From contig JAHGAU010000004.1 of NCBI GenBank assembly GCA_019925105.1, forward strand, positions 558,001-622,000: a stretch of 64,000 bases of DNA, given 5' to 3'. Numbering within the stretch: the first letter of the stretch is position 1; each line of letters starts with the position of its first letter. This DNA comes from Niebla homalea (lineage: Eukaryota > Ascomycota > Lecanoromycetes > Lecanorales > Ramalinaceae). A program made the translations under genes and the position numbers. Below are positions 1 through 14,401 of this stretch, piece by piece. The notes under the pieces are model-generated. The model saw only the letters and a list, made by a program, of their open reading frames with translations, was not told the origin of the DNA and searched no databases.

Positions 1-2070
1 AAATAAAGAGTTTCTTAAGTAACCGAGTTATATCGATTAACCTAAGATAAAAAATAAGTTTAATAAAGCCCGTTATAACGGGGATTCCTTAAAGATTATT
101 TATTTTTCCTATATTATTCCTATTTTTTAATAATCCTTTAATTAAAAAGCTCGTTAAATTAAAATAGAAGGTCTAAATTAAAAGCTTTATTAACGACGTT
201 TACCTCTTAATTTATAGCATTTTTATACGGACGAATTATTTAGAATTAAAATAAACTTATAAAGTCTATTTTCGGTAAATAAGAACTTACGGGGCCCAAT
301 TTATATTATATAAGTATGAACTTATTTATATAATTAAAAGCCTAAGGCTATACGATATAATAATTATAGTAAACTTAAATAAAATTACGGTAAAGCCGGA
401 TGCCAATATTAAAGTCCTTAACCTTTAAGTAAATAAGAAGCTTAATTAAAAGGACCATATAAAAAGGTTTAAAAAAGATAACTTCATAGGAAAAAGGCCT
501 TACCTATCTTACCGTATCGATATAAAGAGTTATATTATAGAAGGCCCGGACTATCTATTAAACTATAGTAAAGTTAGCTATAATATACGCTGCGGTTATC
601 TAATATATATTTAAGGATACTCCGGGACATAAAAAAGAGCCTATCCAGATATTATAGAAAGTCCAGAATCGGTATTTAAGAGTAATTAACGGTACTTATA
701 AAATAACCTTAATCCCGGTATTAAAGTTTAAAATCTTTATACTGTTAATCGAAATTTTATTAAATTAAATAATCGCTTAAATAAAACTAAAAAAATATAT
801 ATACTTAGTTATAATAATAGGAAATAGGCGGATCCGCCAGAATCTTAATAAGCTTAAAGTTAAAAGGAATAAATTAAAGATATTTATCTCCTTTTTTATT
901 AAGATAAAATAAAAATAAGTTAAGAAAAAGGTTAATTTTACCGGCATCCCGGAAGTTAACCTAAGCAAATACGAACTCCCGTTAAACGTAAGAAAGATTA
1001 AAACCAAAGGGATTTAAAAAGTAAAGGCTATAGCGATTACCTTATAGGCTACGATAAAGTAGATTAAGCGTTAACGGAAATATAAAAACTTTATACCCTA
1101 GGGTTATCGCTATTTAGCTTTTAACGATAAAAAAATTATTAATAAGCATCTCCGTTACTATAACATTATAAGGAAGGGTAATAACGTATTAACAATTTAA
1201 CTCCGGACGGATAAAAACGGGTTAATTTATTTCCTATTTATTATATATACCGGGGGTCGGATAAACGCCGGATATAAGTACGGATAAAAGAAGTAAGATG
1301 CTATATATATCCTTATTTCTTATCCCTTATTTACGGAGGTTAAATTAAAACTTATCGTAAAAGTTAATACTTATAATTATTATTAAATATTATTTATAAA
1401 GCGAAACATCCGGGCAGCTATTAAGTTTATAATATTTACCGGATTATTATTATAGTTTAACTTCGTTATAAAAATAAACGAGGTTACCGAAAACCTTACG
1501 GAAAAAGCCCGTTACCGGTTAAAGAAGAAAAAGAGGAGCGGAAACCGGTTACGTTAATTATATAAACCGGAAAGCTATAATTATAAGGATATAATGGTAA
1601 ACGCTTACTCTTCTATAATTATAAGGATATAATGGTAAACGCTTACCAGAAGTTTTTAAAGAAGTTAATAACGATAATAATATAAAAGGGGTATATAATA
1701 AACGTATAAATATTAATAAGGATATTTAGAGGTACTATATAAGGTTAAAGCAGTATAAATATATAAAAAAGCGGAAGAATAATAAACCTAAGGATAGCTT
1801 TTATAAGGATACGGTCGTAATATTACGGATTTTCTTAAGGGAATTAAAACATAGGAAATATATAAATAGATTATTACTTTCTGAACGGCCGTTAACATCC
1901 TTTACCTTAAAGGATAGAGGGTAGAGGCCTGGTAGACGCCGGTTTTTACCTTAACGTTATGAGTATCAGGTTTTTGCGGTTACCAGTAAGGCCAAAGGGC
2001 CGCGTATTAAGGAACGCCGGAATTAGCTTAGCTAGACCCGTAGTATAAATCAATCAATCAATCAATCAAT
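1..2070 (+). mobile_element. RIP-mutated LINE (Tad1/I-like), 3' part, copy A
   Basis: This is the 3' third of a non-LTR retrotransposon; its 5' part lies outside the window. Read forward, positions 64-126 give a stop-broken version of the reverse transcriptase motif around GIPQGSPLSP (seen as GIP*RLFIFP, then ILFLFF). Positions about 180-230 give FINDVYLL, the expected product of a FxDDVYLL catalytic motif after G-to-A change. The element ends in a tail of five CAAT units (2049-2070). The same sequence recurs from 48600 to 52637 and, reversed, at 36702, which fixes the 3' end. It is not coding today. The Tad1/I assignment is from motif style and is less certain than LINE itself. Confidence 0.85.
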
Positions 2071-2959
2071 ATTATTTTATTTTAATAATTTTAATAAGTA
2101 TAAAGATAAATATATATTTACTATTATTCTTATAGTATTTAAGTTTATTAATAATAGGATTATGCAATAAGCTTTTTTTATTTAATAGAGTATTTAGGTC
2201 CTTTATAGTCCGTATTTACTTACTTAACCTTTATTTATTAATAAGTCGTAACTAAAGCATAATACGTATTTATTAAAGGTTTTATAAAAGGTAGCCTAAT
2301 AAATTTCCGTTTATAAAGTTTTATTTATTATTATATACTAATTTTAACTTTTAAAGACCTTATTACTACCTTATGGAAGGAATAGAGTTGTTTATTTATG
2401 AAGTGAAGTAATTAAGCTTTAAGTCTTATTATAGTACTTAAATAACTTAATATACGCTATATTTAACCATTAAATAAGCTCCTTTTTCTAAGTAATCCAT
2501 TTATATTATAAATAACTATTTTTTTTAATATAATTAAAAAGCTTATTATATATTATAAAGATAAATTAAAAGGCTAATAATTTAATAGTACTTATCACTT
2601 TAATAACTTAATAGAATAGTTAAGTTAATTCCATTAATTATCCAATATAATTTTATTCTTTAAGGTTAAGCTTTAAAAGTTTATTCTTTCCCTTATTTTC
2701 TTTTAAGAACGTATTCATATCTTTATAAAGTATCAAGGTACGGGTTGTTATATAAAAAGATAAGTCTTAGCGAGTTACTATATCCTAAAATAATTTTAAT
2801 AATATCTCTTTATTTTTTTTATTTTAATTTAAGATTAAAGAAATTATAGTATTATAAATATCAATCCTTCTTTATTAAACCGCGGTAAAGCCCTTTTTAT
2901 TTTTATTTTTAACTATAATATAAAACGCAGTTTTCCGGATTTATAATTAATTAAATAAG
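2071..2959. other. AT-rich sequence, no gene seen
   Basis: Heavily AT-rich and full of stops in all frames. I recognise no coding segment or element boundary here. Confidence 0.6.
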
Positions 2960-3175
2960 TGTTGGTGTATGGACCATAAAGTGTCATAATATATGAACAA
3001 TGATTCTACCTAAAGGATGGGAGTATCATAAGGATGCCTGTCCTCTACATATAAATAGTTGTCCTATATTTATTAATGCTCCTATAAATATATATATATC
3101 ATAAATGCTATTAAAAAAGGAAAAAGGCTACTGCCTACCGTGGTACTCATCTTAATATATTAATATAAATATTAG
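2960..3175 (+). mobile_element. Possible solo LTR
   Basis: A segment richer in GC than its surroundings begins TGTTGGTGTATGG, like many fungal LTR starts, and holds a TATA-like box (catataaatag, near 3048). The right border is unclear and I found no 5-bp target duplication, so the end is approximate. It could also be another kind of small repeat. Confidence 0.3.
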
Positions 3176-6100
3176 TGCTTAATAATACGTTATACTTTAT
3201 ATATCTTATGTTTTTATAGAAAAGTCTTATTTAATTTTATAGGGGCGGCTGCGATTACGCTTAAGACCGAGCGTATAAGGAGTGCCGGTGAACGATAAGG
3301 ATATTACTTTAATAAACGTTAATAATCGCGATAAAGTAATAATACCTTAAGTACCTTAAGTATAGAGTCTATTATAGCAAATAATAATAACGGTATTGAA
3401 TTCGGGATACGTAATATCGAATTCACGTAATAAATGTAAATATAACTTTAATATTAAAAGCTTATTATTATACTTTATTCCTTAAGTAGCCTATTTAATT
3501 ACGTATTTATTATCTTTTTTTTATAAAAAATTCTCTTAATAATGAACTTTTCTTTATTTTCGGAATCAGTTTTAAAAGCAGGCAACGCGTTATAGTTTAA
3601 CTGTCTATTAAAAGGGTCTTTTACTAAACTATTAATTAACTTAAGTATATTAATTAAAATAATTAATATTATTTCTATATTAACGGGCAATTTAAGCTTA
3701 TATATAAAATAACTGATTTTCTTAATAAAAAATAAAGGTCCGGCATATTATTAATATAGCTTATAATATTGAATACCGGAGATATTATACTTATAGTATA
3801 ATTTTAAATAAATTAAATCGTTAATATTAAATTAAATTAATTTATAACTTTAATTATACCGGAACTTAATTATTATTTATATAAATTTTAACGAATTTTA
3901 TACCTTTTTATAATTTTATAATTGAAGTATATCATACCTAAGAATTAAAAAGGTTATTAAAAGCTTTAAGGGGTCGCGGATATTTATATTATAATAAATT
4001 TTATTTAAGATAAATTTACTTAATCTTAACTTTAAATTCTTCAAAATACCTTAAATATATAAAATAATATCTATTTAACTATAATCCGGATACGTAATTG
4101 TAAAGTAATATAATGTAATTTCAACCGTTTAATTAATCCGTTTTAATTCATTATTAATTTAAGGGTAAAATACGTTAACCGTCAAAATATAAGTACTTAT
4201 TTCTTTAAATATAGATTTTTAAAATATAAAAATAAATTTATAATCTCTATTTAATATAATATTAAAGGGAATTCCTTATCTTTATTTTATTAATCTAATT
4301 ATTGGTTTTGAATTTAATATTACCGGGGAGTAAAAATACCTTCTTAAAGAATTTATTAATAATAGTAAGAAGTCTATTATAATCGTATTAATTTAATAAA
4401 GCGATAATAAAATTTATATAAATTATATAAAAAATAATTAGCGGGCTTAGAATTAATTAAAATAATTTATAAGGTATAAATTTTTTAATTTAATTTAAGT
4501 TATACTTAAGGTAATACGTAACATATTTCCGTAGCCATTTATTTAACCTGAATAAATATATTGAATTTATTAATTTATTATAGGATCGGTTAAAGTTACT
4601 ATATAGTAAATTATTATATATTTATTAAAAAGTTACCCGAAAATTCTTTTTAACTTTTATAAGAGATAATATAAAGTTTATTACGGTCAAATTTATATAT
4701 AAAAAATTAATTAAAAAAAAGCGGGTATCGATTACGGTAATATATTTATAACCTATAATTAAAGAAATTATTTCTTATTATAATAATAGCGGGTATAAAT
4801 TAGAAATTATAATTTTATTAAATAATTAAATATTAATTATAATATACCCTTTACGTCCGTTTAAAATATCGCGTTAAATAATAGAAATAAAACATAAAAA
4901 TTTTCTAAATTTTCTAAATTAATATTACTTACCCTTATTATATATTTTTTTAAAGCTTAATTTATAGCTTTTTAATTTTTATACTTAATATTATATATTC
5001 TTTTAAATTTAATAATTATATTAAATTAAAGGTTAATAAATATATATTTATTTTCTAGGATATTAACTATAATATTATTATCTTTAAAGATATTATTAAC
5101 TTTAAAACTTATTCTTTATAATTATCAAGTAATGTAATACTTTAATAATATTACTTAATGAAATTTATATATTTCAATTGTAAACGTAAAGTCTAACGCT
5201 ATTAAGTAAAACTTATTCTTTATAATTATCAATGTATAATAACCGGTTTAATTCAATCTTTAAATAATTCAAAGTTATAAAGGTTATTTTAATAAATGTA
5301 AAGATAAATATTACTATTAACGTAACTTTATAAATTTATAACTTAAATTTTTAAGTTTTATATCCGTAAATAATAAATAATATTAATAAACTTAAAACTG
5401 TTACATAATAAGGTTATAAAGATAAATTATATAAAATTGTAAGTTTTATTTTACGTAATAAATTAACTTTTTAATTAATATCATTTCTAATTTAAGTAAT
5501 GAATATTTTTAAGTTAATAATATATATAAGTACGTTATCTTAAAATTTAAGATTATAAAACGGTATTAAATACGGTTTAAAGATAAAATCCCGGGACTTA
5601 AATAAGTTTTTTAAAGTCCCTTTTCTTTAATATATAATGAATACTTATACCGTATTATAAATTAAAACCCAAATTTATTGCTTTACGTGAATTATACGTT
5701 AAAGCTATATTATTTCCTTTATAAAAATAATTATTTTAATACTTATATTTTTATAAATACCGATAAGTCATTTTTAATTATTAAATTTAATTATCATTTT
5801 ATTAAGAATTATAATATTAATAGCGATTAAATTATTAATAACCAAATTATATATTAAATAGATTTTAACCGAGATTTTTCTAAAGGTAAATATCGTATAG
5901 TTCTCCCTTAAAAAGAACAAATTAATCATTATAGATTTAATAATAATTAACTTAAAATTACTAACACTTATATCCGGAATTAACTTAAGTAATATCTGGA
6001 TTTTAAAATTTAAATCTAGAATTTAAGAAAAAATAATATTATAATTGGTAATTATAATATTATACCCGCTATTTATATAGAAATCTATTATAAACAATTG

Positions 6101-9100
6101 AAAAATAAATTAAACTTTACTTATAATATGTCAATATACCTTAAAGAAATTTATAAGGTGTATACTTCTTATTATAATAAAGTTAATAATTATAAATATT
6201 ATATTATTAATTTACTACGTTTATATGTATTAATTATTAACGGACTAAATCCGTTAATTTAACGGAAAGGCCTTAAAAGTATTTAACCTTACTTCCTTTG
6301 ATTTTTAATAATTACCTTTAAAATAAGAAAAAGGTTTATTCTTTAATAAATACTTTAATATATATCTAATATGATAACATTAAGCGGAAATTTAATTCAT
6401 GAAATATATTTCTTCTGTAACAAAATCGTTAACATCTTAAGATCTTTTTAATTCTTTTTTATTAAACAATATATTTTAGTATTTTTTTTATTTTTTAATA
6501 TAAAGGCTTAATTAACCCTTTATTTTATATAACGCGTTTAATATTTAAAATTGGACTTTTTTAAAAAGCCTTAATTTTCTTTTACGATAATAAAAGTAAT
6601 TATTATTATCCTTTTTTTAAGGTTATATATCGTAAGTTTTATTTAATTTATATGTTTAAGAAGATAAAATTAATAATTAAAAAGAAGGATTAACTTTGGA
6701 ATTTTTCAAAAAATTCCGGTCACCTTCAAATAATATACCCGTTTTATAATTTTACGGATATATTTACGGGACTATATAATACTTAATAATGTAACTCTAT
6801 TAAGTATGTTTAAATTTATTTATAAGCTTAAAGCAATTATTAATGATAATAATCATATCTAATAATTATAAATTCTATTTAAATCTTGAATTTAACTTAT
6901 TATAAATAAGTATAAATTAATTTAAAACATTATTTATAATATACTTTTTAATAACCAGAATATTTAAATTAACTTATTAAAATAGCTTGAATTTAACGAT
7001 GATTTTCAAAATTTAATTAATTAAACCATTATTATATTTAATGAATCGTTTTTTAATATTTAATAATTTTTTAATATATTATTTGAAAGCGTTATTTCTT
7101 AAGTATAATTATAGGTTATCCCGTAATAATTATATATTTATTATTTAAGTAATATCCTTTAATTAATCGATAAAGATATATATATCCCGGAAAAAGGTGT
7201 ATTTCCCGGAATACTTAATTATAAGAGTTATATTGGAGGACTTATTTTTATAAAAAAAGTTAAAAAATCCAACGTTACATAATATAAGTTAATTAATATA
7301 TTATAATATTTTTAATTTTATTTAGTATAGAATATTATAATTATTATATATGATTATTTATTATTAATAAGTTAATTATTTATAACCAATAAAACCTTAT
7401 TCCCGTCCTTAAGAAGATTTTTTGTTAAGAATAAATTATTCTTTTTAAGGCGCTTTATTATATAATTCTAAATCGTTATTAAGGATAGTAATATAAGGTT
7501 TTAATTAAAATAAGCGAAAAGTTAATACGTCTTAATATATTTAACGATAATAAATAATAAGGCTATAATAATAACTTATTACCGTAATTACTTTGAGAAA
7601 TCTTTTTATATTAAAACCTTATTGTTAAGTAAAAGTCTTACTTATTAATCAAAAAGGTCTTATAAAATTAATTAAAATAAAATCTATAATTATTTCTATT
7701 ATAATCTAATCGAAGGGGAGATTTAATTACTTTATTAATTATATTACTTTAAATTAATCTTTATTTTAAGTTCTTAATATAATTAACTTTCTTATAGTTT
7801 TTAAGCGTTGTATAATTCCCTATTTTCAAAGCATTATCCTTTCTTAAGTACCGTAAGTTTTTATTATATTTTTTATATATAATAAACAATAACTTTATAT
7901 TATTATTAATATATATAATACCTTCTTTAAGATACTTTTAAATACCCTATTTCTTATTGGTACCTTATATTAAATATTCGGTTAAATATACTTAAACCTA
8001 TAAGGTATTTCCTTATTATATTAAGAACTTATTTTTAATAATTACTTTATATATATAATACTTAAATTTATACTTTAACCTTAATATTAAAGGATTTAAT
8101 ATTAAAAAGTCTATATAAATTATGCCTATACTATTAACTGTACTAAAAGATATAATAATATAATAAAATTAATTATAAATAAAATCTTTAAATAGGGTAA
8201 AATAATAATTTTTTTATGATAACTTATTAATTATCATAATGTTTTATATTATAATTAAAATAACTATAGAGATTTTATAAATATATAGGCTTATACTAAA
8301 ATTAATAATTATCCTTTATATAGCCCCTTTCTAGGAAAATAATGGGATTTAATTTAAAATCCTTATCAATAAAAAAGACCTTAAAATATAATAAAAGTAT
8401 ATTAACATTGGAAAACTATCCTTTAATTAAAAAATAAATAAATATGCTTTATATAATCTTTCTAAAGTAACCTTTAAAGGCTTATCTTTAAAAGTTATTT
8501 GTTTTTTATTAAATTAAAGCAATTTCTATATTGTATATAATAAAGGTTTATCCTTTATTTTTATTATAATCTTTATATTATTTAACCTTTTAATCTTTAT
8601 ATAGAAAAATAGCTTTAAAGAAAGTAATTTCTATCTCAAGAACTATAATATTAAGAAAGTAAAAGGATTATAATAAGATTACATAAAAAGTCTTATAAAA
8701 AATAATTTTAATATAAAATATTACTTATAAGTTAAAGAATAAAAATATATTTTATTAATAATCTTTAACACTTTAATAATTAATAAAAGCTAAATACTGT
8801 AGTATATAAAATTCGTTAATTTCAAAAGTTTATAATATTAATAATATTAAAATTAAGCTTTATAAATTTGAATAAAAAAGTAATTAAGGAAATAAAGAAT
8901 ATAAAGGTATATAAACTTTATTTTATAAGCCGTAAAGCGTTATATAAAACTATAAGAACTTATTTTAATAATAAATTTTAATATAAAATAATTTAGGATA
9001 AGTTTTTAATATATAATTAATATATATATGTTTTACTTATTACTATATATATAAAATAAGTTATATTAATATAAAAAAATATCAAGTTAATTTAAACGCT

Positions 9101-9123
9101 TAAAGATAAAAAACTTTTTTTCG
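3176..9123. other. AT-rich RIP-type desert
   Basis: Almost 6 kb with no long reading frame, no recognisable gene and no clear element ends. The bias towards TpA and the dense stops suggest decayed repeats too mutated to identify by eye. A few less AT-biased pieces, such as about 3241-3300, may be transposon remnants. Confidence 0.6.
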
Positions 9124-9128
9124 GAATT

Positions 9129-9292
9129 TGTCACGAGAATGCGGTATGCATGGTGATAAAGTAAAGTATGTATGAATGATGCATAGCTATCTAGCTATGT
9201 GGGTGCAATATGAGTGTGCGCATGCCAAGCAATGCGGAACAAAGTAAGTCCGATCCGTGCCAAGGAATCCTCCCATGGTCTGTACCGTGACA
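9129..9292 (-). repeat. LTR (left) of element copy 1
   Basis: 164-bp LTR with termini TGTCACG and CCGTGACA. It keeps most of its C and G, unlike the flanking DNA. It contains a near-palindrome around 9181-9199 (catagctatctagctatg). Confidence 0.85.
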
Positions 9293-10517
9293 ATATACCC
9301 ACAAAAAAGAGAAAAAAGCGACGTCCACGTCGTACCATATCCACCACAAAACACCATGGATTTTGATATACTCGGTGGTAAAGGTGACCGAGGGGAAGCT
9401 CCGAGTACATAGATGACTTTTTTTAAATGTATAATTATTGAGAAATAAAGGGTAATAAGATCGCATATTAAAAAAAAATGAAAAAGGTGTAAGCCGAGCA
9501 ATTATCGTAATCTACCCGGGAAATAATCATGATTTTTAAGTAAGTTGAATCGCTTAAAAACGTAATCTCCAAGGTATTACCGAGTCGTATACTCTTTATT
9601 AATAATTGCTAAGTAGTTACTTATAGAACGAGCACGTTTTGCTATATATATAGGCCTATTTATCAGGTTATTGACCTCGTGGGAAGCCACAATAGTCCTT
9701 TTTATAATTAACGTATATAATCCGGTTAAAGTAGCCTGGTTTAAGTTTATTAATATAACCGATCTTTATAAGTAAGAGTAGTATTATATACTTAAATATA
9801 CATTATAACCATCGTTTGAACGTATTAAGCCTTACGGTAAGGCTTCCGTTTTATATTACGGTATTTATATATTTTTTAAGCAAGGACTTACTTTGTAAAA
9901 TAGTTTAAGGCTCTTATTTTAATAAGGGCCTTAAGGTAAACTTTTAAAATAAAGGTAAGCGAGCAGATAAGGTCTTCGCTTATAATAACGATAAAGCAAG
10001 TAATTTAACTGATAAGGGGGGATTCAAGGGTAATACACTCAATTTAAGTACGAATTTATTAAAAAGGTCTTTGAGTATTATAGGTGGTAGTACCTTTAAT
10101 AATAACACTTTAATTATTATGGTTTTAATAAGCGATTTAAGAGGTACGTATCTTATATAGAGATTATAGATGGTAAGGTAAAATTTAAATAAAAAGTAGC
10201 TTACTATTAAGCTTATTAACGAAGGTATTAATAATAAAGTCCTGGATCTTACAGGTAAAATATAAAGTATTAAAGTAGATCCATTCAATTTAAAAGCCGA
10301 TAAATACAATAATATCGAGGATAATATAATCGAGCCAGCTGAAGCTATTAATACAGTAAATGAAGGCATAACGGTTTAAGATGTTTAGTTAAAGACTCCG
10401 TTAATAAAGTAAAATATAAGGTGGATAAGTTATAACGTAATTATACTAATTACAGCGTAGTAGAGGTTATACTCGATCTGTATCAAAAGCTTAAATAACT
10501 AAGCTATTATTATTACT

Positions 10518-10681
10518 TGTTATGAGAATGCGGTATACATAATAATAAAGTAAAGTATATATAAATGATACATAACTATCTAGCTATGTGGGTGTAATAT
10601 AAGTATACGTATACCAAGCAATACGGAATAAAGTAAGTCCGATCCGTACCAAGGAATCCTCCCATGGTCTGTACCGTGACA
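10518..10681 (-). repeat. LTR (right) of element copy 1
   Basis: Direct repeat of 9129-9292. The differences are mostly C-to-T and G-to-A, for example TGTTATGAG for TGTCACGAG. Its last 60 bases remain nearly identical to the other LTR. Confidence 0.85.
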
Positions 10682-10686
10682 GAATT

Positions 10687-13600
10687 TAATATTATTATAA
10701 AATTTGAATTTTAATTAAGAAATTATATTTAATAGTTTTTTAAAATTATTAAATAATAAAAGGTTTAACTTTTATTATAATATTATAAGAAAGTTATATT
10801 AAATATATTAAGGTTAATTACGATACATTTTTTATTAAACTTAATTTTAATTAAAGGGTTAAAATCCGTTATATTCTTTAATTAAATTTTTAATTAATGT
10901 ATAAGTTTTCTAATCAAAAGGAAATAATTCTATAAGAATAATATTATATTTAACTATATTCTTTAAATTAAGGACTCTTTATTAAGTCAAATATGTCCAT
11001 TTTAATAAAGGTTATAATAGAAATTATTCTCCTTAAAAATTATAATTAATTTATTAATAACCGCCATAATATACTAATAATTAACAGGAATCTTATTTTT
11101 AAAGCCATTTATAATTCACATTTAAGCTTCTTTTACGTTTACTATATATATTATAGGGTCTTAATTTTACTTTTTAAAGTTATAATTTTCCTATTAAGAT
11201 ATACATTTAAAAAATATTATTTATTTTTTTTTTTATAATTTTAATTATATAAAAATAGCTTATAAATATAAATAACTTTATTACATTAAATTCTTTATTT
11301 TTACTTAAAGAAATATTTATATAATAATAATAAATGCTTATATAAGTAATTAGTATTATATTTAGTTAATATAATGATATTTAAAAAATTTTGATTTTAA
11401 TATATTTCTTTAAAAACATATATAGAAATTAAGAAATTAAGTATTTAATTTACTCGTAGTTTTTATATTTTACGTTATATAAATTTAATAAAATTACGTT
11501 ATAAGCGTTCAATTCCTTGAAATTAAATTATTTTATCATAATATAATTAAATATTTTATACTTCGATTATATTTATTTAAAGTTTTTTAATATTAATAAG
11601 CCGGTTTCCTTAATTAGTATTTATTATAAAAGCGCTATAAATTGTAAGTCTATTAAAATTAAATTAATTTTATATATATTATAATAAGAATTTATACTTA
11701 TTATTACTTTATTATTATTTAACTTTTTTTATAAAGGATTATTATTATCTTTATTGATTTTTACTTTTATATTTTATTTAACTTGAAACCGTTATTTAAG
11801 ATGAAAACGTTAACGTATTAATTGTTAAGAAAATTAATAATTATAAACGTAATAAGCATAAAGATAATTATATTAAATAATATACCGGTTATTTATAACG
11901 TTTGTTTTAATTTACGTTTTTAATAAAACCTAATTTCTAATAATAGCTTTCTTCTATTTATTAATCCTTTTTAATTTAAATAATTAATAACTTAAAGCGG
12001 TTTAATCTATATATTTTATTTTTTTTAATTATTATTTTAAAGGGTAAAATTAAGGAATATGATTACGCAATTTTATTACATTTAAGTTTTATAAAAGCTT
12101 TTCTTTTACTTCACGTTTCTTTTATAAATTAAGCTTTTTATTACGTAGCTTATAAGGTAAATTATCCCAGAAAATAATAATATTAATTATAAGAAATTTA
12201 TTTTATAAAAGCTTTTCTTTTATTTTGGGGTTTATTTATAGATTAAGCTTTTTATTACGTAACTTAAAAAGTATTTTATCTGAAAGAATGATATCGTTAA
12301 TTATAAGAGATTTATTTTTTAAATAATTAATATATATAAAAGAAACGCTTAAACTTTAAGCTTTTAAAGCTTTTTGCATATAATGATTATTTTCTTTGGA
12401 TTTTACTTTCAATAAGAAATTTATGAAAGGGTTCTTAGGGTTCTTAATATAATGTATAATGATAGAACTTAAAATAAAATAATAATACTATAAGGGTATT
12501 AAGATAAAACATTACTTAATAAGTTACTTAATAATAAAAAAAGAATAAGAAATTAAGAATTTAAAATTAAGAATTCTAATAAATATATTAATAAATAAAT
12601 TATATAGTAAACTTAATTTATTAAATTTTCTAAGGTTAAATTTTAAGGTTAAAAATCTATGAAAAAACTTTAATCTAATTATTATAAAGATCAGTATAGA
12701 TAATCAGGTTATATATTAAAATACTTATATTATTAAAACGATATATATTATATATATTGCCAAGTTTTTGAAGTATTTTAAGACCTTTGTTTCTTTTAAT
12801 TTAATTAGAATTAAAGTTAACGCTATATAAGCCCCGTAGGGATTAAATAACATTATATTTAATAACTTTAATTATCAGAAAGATAAAAAGAAAAGTTATT
12901 AAATAAAATATTAAGTAATACCGAGATATCATTTATTACTTTATATTATCTAACTTTTCTCTAAATAAATTTAAAGTATTTACTTTTTCAACGTTAAACC
13001 TAAACAAATATGAATCCTAATAATATTAAGATTTATTATAAATCCGTATTAATTAAAAATTTTACCTTAAGAATCTTTTATTTTATACTTTATTATATTT
13101 ATATTTTATATTTAATTAATAATTATCCTTTACATTCTTTTTATTATTAAATAATTAATAAATATTATTCTTATATTATTATACGTATATCAAACCGCGT
13201 AGAATAATTTATATTAAATAAATTATTAAGAAATTAATTAAAAAGAAAGCTTAATTATTATTATAAGTATATAATATAAAAACTGTAAAAGGTTAAGAAA
13301 TATTAATTATTAAGAAAAAGTATAAAATATAATTAAGAAATAAACCCTTATTTTAAGTATTATTATAATTATTCAAATTAATATAATTAATTTAATAAAA
13401 GTATTATATAAAATTAAACGTTATTAAAAGTTAATTAAATTTCACATTTCCTTTACGTTAGTCGTACGTTTAGATAAAGAGATTACTGGTATTTAAACTT
13501 ATAAAAACGATTTCCGGTTTAATTAAATAATTATTCATATAATTTAAAAAGTAATAAAAGTATGTTTTATCTTTTATTTTAAATATAAGGTTATTAATAT

Positions 13601-13816
13601 AATTATTTATATTTTTTACAATCTTATGTTAAAAGTATATAATCTCGCTTTTATTTACGTTAAGCGCGTTATTATTTAAATTAAAAATAAATAATTAATT
13701 AATTAAAACGATAATATAAATTAATAAAGTTTTCTCCCTTCTTATATTCATAAATTAGCCGAGCTTTATATTATTATTTATAAATATATAATTATTAAGC
13801 GGTTTAATTTATTAGC
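10687..13816. other. AT-rich RIP-type desert
   Basis: No gene, no clear repeat border and no open frame of note in about 3.1 kb. Two similar stretches near 12100-12170 and 12200-12320 look like an old internal duplication. Confidence 0.55.
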
Positions 13817-14060
13817 CTAAATGCGGTAATAAATTCTGGGGTAATAAATCCCGGAGTGGTAATACCCGGGGTGCTTTACGTGGTCGTAATGATAATAATA
13901 GTGGTAATAGCGGTAATAAACCCTAATATAATAATAACGGTAATAATAATAGCGATAATAATAACGGTAATAACGGGGATAATAAAAAATATTAATAACA
14001 ATAATAATAATACTTACACGGATATTATAAATACCTAGGGGGAAGATATTAATATTCAAA
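13817..14060. repeat. Degenerate GGTAATAA-type tandem repeat
   Basis: Irregular repeats of ggtaata and ataataa units. Both strands show short open frames here, but these are compositional by-products of the repeat and not genes. Confidence 0.6.
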
Positions 14061-14267
14061 GGGATATAGATACTTAAGGGGGGAATAATACCAATATTAA
14101 TAATAATGTTAATATAAAGATATAAATAATTAGAGTTATAATTATAAGAATTCTGATAATTATTATTATGCTTATTATAATCTTTAAAAAGTATAATTAA
14201 TGAATAGTTCTTTTTCTAATTTTAATTAACTGACTTTGATTAAATAATATTTTAATAATAAATATTA

Positions 14268-14401
14268 AAATCTTAATATATCTTTATTCTATCTCAACGG
14301 GATAAAGATAAACTGGGATAAGATATAGCCTTATTTTATCCCATACGGGATATAATATATATTACCAAATCCCGTCCCATCCCGTCCCGCCTCCCGGAGT
14401 A
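14268..14401. mobile_element. Fragment of the GGGAT-rich foldback element
   Basis: The end (cccgtcccgcctcccggagta) matches the right terminus of the elements at 30243 and 31217. The rest matches only their right arm, so the left arm is missing. It is RIP-damaged. Confidence 0.6.

Larger units (their letters stand above)
9129..10681 (-). mobile_element. Short LTR retroelement, copy 1 (no pol seen)
   Basis: Two direct repeats of 164 bp (9129-9292 and 10518-10681) begin TGT and end ACA, and the pair is flanked by the 5-bp direct repeat gaatt (9124-9128 and 10682-10686). This is the signature of an LTR retroelement insertion. The internal part is only about 1.2 kb, too short for a pol gene. The minus strand is open for 129 codons at 9980-10369, but the frame is mutated and I do not recognise the product. 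A homologous element lies at 49955-51972 with matching internal sequence after the LTR. The minus orientation is inferred from the related element at 55890, which has a gag-like start on that strand. Likely a TRIM- or gag-only-type dependent element. Confidence 0.85.

Noticed and set aside
9187..9501. 104-codon minus frame and overlapping smaller ones
   Set aside because: They span the LTR and the start of the interior of the LTR element; three frames are open at once and none resembles a protein.
13817..14059. Tyrosine-rich 80-codon frame and an overlapping 60-codon frame
   Set aside because: Low-complexity GGTAATAA repeat; open on both strands.
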